Of a DNA stretch of 33,854 nucleotides, positions 31,739 through 33,854 are shown one piece after another. How positions within the stretch are numbered: position 1 is the first letter of the stretch; each line of letters opens with the position of its first letter. The position numbers and the translations under genes were made by a program. This DNA is from an uncultured Bacteroidales bacterium. GTDB taxonomy: Bacteria > Bacteroidota > Bacteroidia > Bacteroidales > Muribaculaceae. The stretch is taken from contig URZM01000006.1 of the NCBI GenBank assembly GCA_900552315.1, forward strand, positions 1 through 33,854. Reading direction: 5' to 3'. Under the pieces are notes generated by a model that saw only the letters and a program-made list of their open reading frames with translations, did not search any database and was not told where the DNA came from.

Positions 31739-33778
31739 TCAGCCTATCTTGGCTCCAGGGGTTATGGGTCCCTCGGGACTGAGCACCACGAGCGAGCCGT
31801 CAGGCTGCACGGCACTCAGTATCATGCCCTGGCTCTCCACCCTCTTCAGCTTGCGAGGGGCGAAATTGGCCACGAAGCACACCTGCTTGCCCACCAGCTC
31901 CTCCGGCTTGTAATACTTGGCGATGCCGCTCACTATGGTGCGGCCGCCCATGCCGTCATCTATCTTGAACTGCAGAAGCTTGTCGGCCTTTGGCACCTTG
32001 CTGCACTCAAGCACCGTGCCCACGCGCATGTCCACCTTCTCGAATGTCTCGAAGTCCACGGTCTCGGCCACAGCCTCCGGCGCCCAGGCGCTCAGCTCGT
32101 TGGCCTTCTTGGCGTCATCCAGCTTCTTGATTTGAGCTGCCACCACATCGTCCTCGATTTTGGTGAACAGCAGCTCCGGCTTGGCTATCACATGCCCCAC
32201 AGGCAGAAGGTCGAAACGGCCCACAGCCTCCCAGGTCAGCTCCGGCAGGTGGAGCTGCGCCTTCAGCTCTCCGGCCATGAACGGCATGAACGGCTCAAAG
32301 GCCACCGATAGGTTCGCACACATCTGTAGCGCCACGTTCAGGATGGTCTTCACCCTCTCCATGTCCGTCTTGGCCAGCTTCCAAGGCTCCGTGTCTGCCA
32401 GATACTTGTTGCCCGTGCGGGCTATGTTCATCGCAGCCTTCAGGGCGTCGCGGAAATGGAAACGCTCTATGTCGGCGGCAAGGGTGTCGGCGGCCTGACG
32501 CACCTCATCCATAGCGGCCTTGTCCACAGGCTCAAGCTCCCCGGCCTCCGGCACCACGCCCTCGAAATACTTGTGCGCGAGCACCATGGCGCGGTTCACG
32601 AAATTGCCCAGGATGGCCACAAGCTCCGAATTGTTGCGCGCCTGGAAATCCTTCCAGGTGAAATTGTTGTCTTTCGTCTCGGGAGCGTTGGCAGTCAGCA
32701 CATAGCGCAGCACGTCCTGCTTGCCGGGAAGCTCGCGCAGATACTCATGCAGCCACACGGCCCAGTTCTTGGAGGTCGAGATCTTGTTGTCCTCCAGGTT
32801 CAGGAACTCGTTGGCAGGCACGTTGTCAGGCAGGTTGTAGGTGCCGTCGGCCATCAGCATGGCCGGGAACACAATGCAATGGAACACGATGTTGTCCTTC
32901 CCTATGAAATGAATCATGCGGGTCTCCGGGTCCTTCCACCATTTCTCCCAGCCCTCGCCGCAAAGCTCCTTAGTGTTGGATATATACCCTATCGGCGCGT
33001 CGAACCACACATACAGCACCTTGCCCTCGGCCCCCTCCACGGGAACCGGGATGCCCCAGTCCAGGTCGCGGCTCACGGCACGCGGCTGGAGTCCCATGTC
33101 GAGCCAGCTCTTGCACTGCCCGTACACGTTGGGCTTCCACTCCTTGTGCTCCTCGAGTATCCACTTGCGCAGGGTAGGCTCCCACTTGTCCAGAGGCAGA
33201 TACCAATGCTTGGTCTCCTTCAGCACAGGCGTGTTCCCCGTGATGGCGCTCTTCGGATTGATAAGGTCAGTGGCCGCAAGCGACGTGCCGCAAGCCTCGC
33301 ACTGGTCGCCGTACGCGCCCTCCGCCCCGCAATGAGGGCAGGTGCCCGTCACATAGCGGTCCGCAAGGAACTGGTCCGCCTGCTCGTCATACAGCTGCAT
33401 GGAGCTTTTCTCCACGAACTCCCCTTTCTTATACAGCCTGCTGAAGAACTCCGAGGCCGTGCGACTGTGCTCCTCCGAGGTGGTGCGGCTGTACACGTCA
33501 AACGATATGCCAAGTTCCTCGAAACTGTCCTTGATTATCTTGTGGTAACGGTCCACTATGTCCTGGGGAGTCACCCCCTCCTTCTTGGCCTTGATGGTGA
33601 TGGGCACCCCATGCTCGTCGCTGCCCCCGATGAACAGCACCTCGCGGCCCTGCAGCCGCAGGTAACGCACATATATATCCGCCGGCACATACACCCCCGC
33701 CAGATGCCCTATGTGCACAGGGCCGTTGGCATACGGCAGCGCCGTGGTCACCAAAGTACGCTTGAATTTCTTATCCAT
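31739..33778 (-). CDS. metG: Methionyl-tRNA synthetase with C-terminal tRNA-binding domain
   Basis: The 679-residue enzyme charges tRNA-Met. Visible: TTALPYANGPVHIGHLAG (HIGH region), GSDEHGVPITIKAKKEG, a zinc knuckle CPHCGAEGAYGDQCEACG, WFDAPIGYISNTKE, and the KMSKS-like loop KISTSKN. The last 110 residues form a Trbp111/EMAP-type tRNA-binding domain (FEKVDMRVGTVLECSKVPKADKLL, then GRTIVSGIAKYYKPEELVGK). Length and layout match E. coli MetG (677). ATG 33778 is preferred; a TTG two codons upstream is possible. The 76 bases to the window edge show no consensus promoter. Confidence 0.98.
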   Translation of the reverse strand: MDKKFKRTLVTTALPYANGPVHIGHLAGVYVPADIYVRYLRLQGREVLFIGGSDEHGVPITIKAKKEGVTPQDIVDRYHKIIKDSFEELGISFDVYSRTTSEEHSRTASEFFSRLYKKGEFVEKSSMQLYDEQADQFLADRYVTGTCPHCGAEGAYGDQCEACGTSLAATDLINPKSAITGNTPVLKETKHWYLPLDKWEPTLRKWILEEHKEWKPNVYGQCKSWLDMGLQPRAVSRDLDWGIPVPVEGAEGKVLYVWFDAPIGYISNTKELCGEGWEKWWKDPETRMIHFIGKDNIVFHCIVFPAMLMADGTYNLPDNVPANEFLNLEDNKISTSKNWAVWLHEYLRELPGKQDVLRYVLTANAPETKDNNFTWKDFQARNNSELVAILGNFVNRAMVLAHKYFEGVVPEAGELEPVDKAAMDEVRQAADTLAADIERFHFRDALKAAMNIARTGNKYLADTEPWKLAKTDMERVKTILNVALQMCANLSVAFEPFMPFMAGELKAQLHLPELTWEAVGRFDLLPVGHVIAKPELLFTKIEDDVVAAQIKKLDDAKKANELSAWAPEAVAETVDFETFEKVDMRVGTVLECSKVPKADKLLQFKIDDGMGGRTIVSGIAKYYKPEELVGKQVCFVANFAPRKLKRVESQGMILSAVQPDGSLVVLSPEGPITPGAKIG

Positions 33779-33854
33779 AATCAATCTCTTTATTTTGCTG
33801 AATCATAGAGGCCGTCTAAAAGCCAACGTCCTCAAAGTCGCCGGACCCGAGCAA

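Noticed and set aside
32456..33808. Plus-strand open frame of 450 codons
   Set aside because: Antisense to metG, with His/Leu/Arg-rich composition and no recognisable motif.

Overview
The window looks like chromosomal DNA from a GC-rich member of the Bacteroidales (Bacteroidota). Evidence: many promoters fit the Bacteroidota consensus (TTTG, about 20 bp, TAnnTTTG); genes lack Shine-Dalgarno sequences; two secreted proteins end in type IX secretion (T9SS) sorting domains; IspG carries the long Bacteroidota-type middle region; and the order psd-pssA-DUF4834 is typical of the group. Heavy ATA (Ile) use in GC-rich genes and the gene content would fit Muribaculaceae or a relative, but the family is a guess. 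No rRNA, tRNA, CRISPR array, insertion sequence or prophage was seen.

Layout, left to right. 1-2815 (minus): RluA-family pseudouridine synthase, purE and a partial ispG, one operon. 3091-7067 (plus): psd and pssA (phosphatidylethanolamine synthesis), a DUF4834 membrane protein, a Cof-type HAD phosphatase and an orphan sensor histidine kinase, tightly packed after pssA. 7090-8792 (minus): a tetrapyrrole-methylase-fold methyltransferase translationally coupled to a WalJ/YycJ-like metallo-hydrolase. 8880-9825: a small lipoprotein and rubrerythrin, convergent on a long hairpin. 10005-13493: topA and a GT4 glycosyltransferase. 13628-16024 (minus): a T9SS-secreted M6 metalloprotease. 16279-17219: a divergent cupin/HxlR-regulator pair with overlapping promoters and a candidate operator. 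17337-18194: an alpha/beta-hydrolase lipoprotein. 18278-22901 (minus): a galactose operon (secreted GH2 beta-galactosidase, galK, galM). 23013-23858 (minus): a PlsC-type acyltransferase with a promoter that abuts its start codon. 23958-28877 (plus): a cobalamin riboswitch followed by one 1475-residue secreted protein. 29148-30254: a VOC-family enzyme and an Asp-rich lipoprotein. 30329-33778 (minus): metG and tyrS, separated by 9-bp tandem repeats.

The most interesting locus is 23958-28877. A well-conserved B12 riboswitch lies in the leader of a gene that encodes no known transporter or B12-dependent enzyme. Its product is a multi-domain T9SS substrate with a CUB-like domain, a right-handed beta-helix, an FN3-like domain, two related jelly-roll-like modules (the second a full DUF4465) and an Ig/PKD-like domain. 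The simplest reading is a surface or secreted protein for capturing cobalamin or its bound forms, made when B12 is scarce. All functional statements come from reading the sequence; no searches or structure predictions were run.
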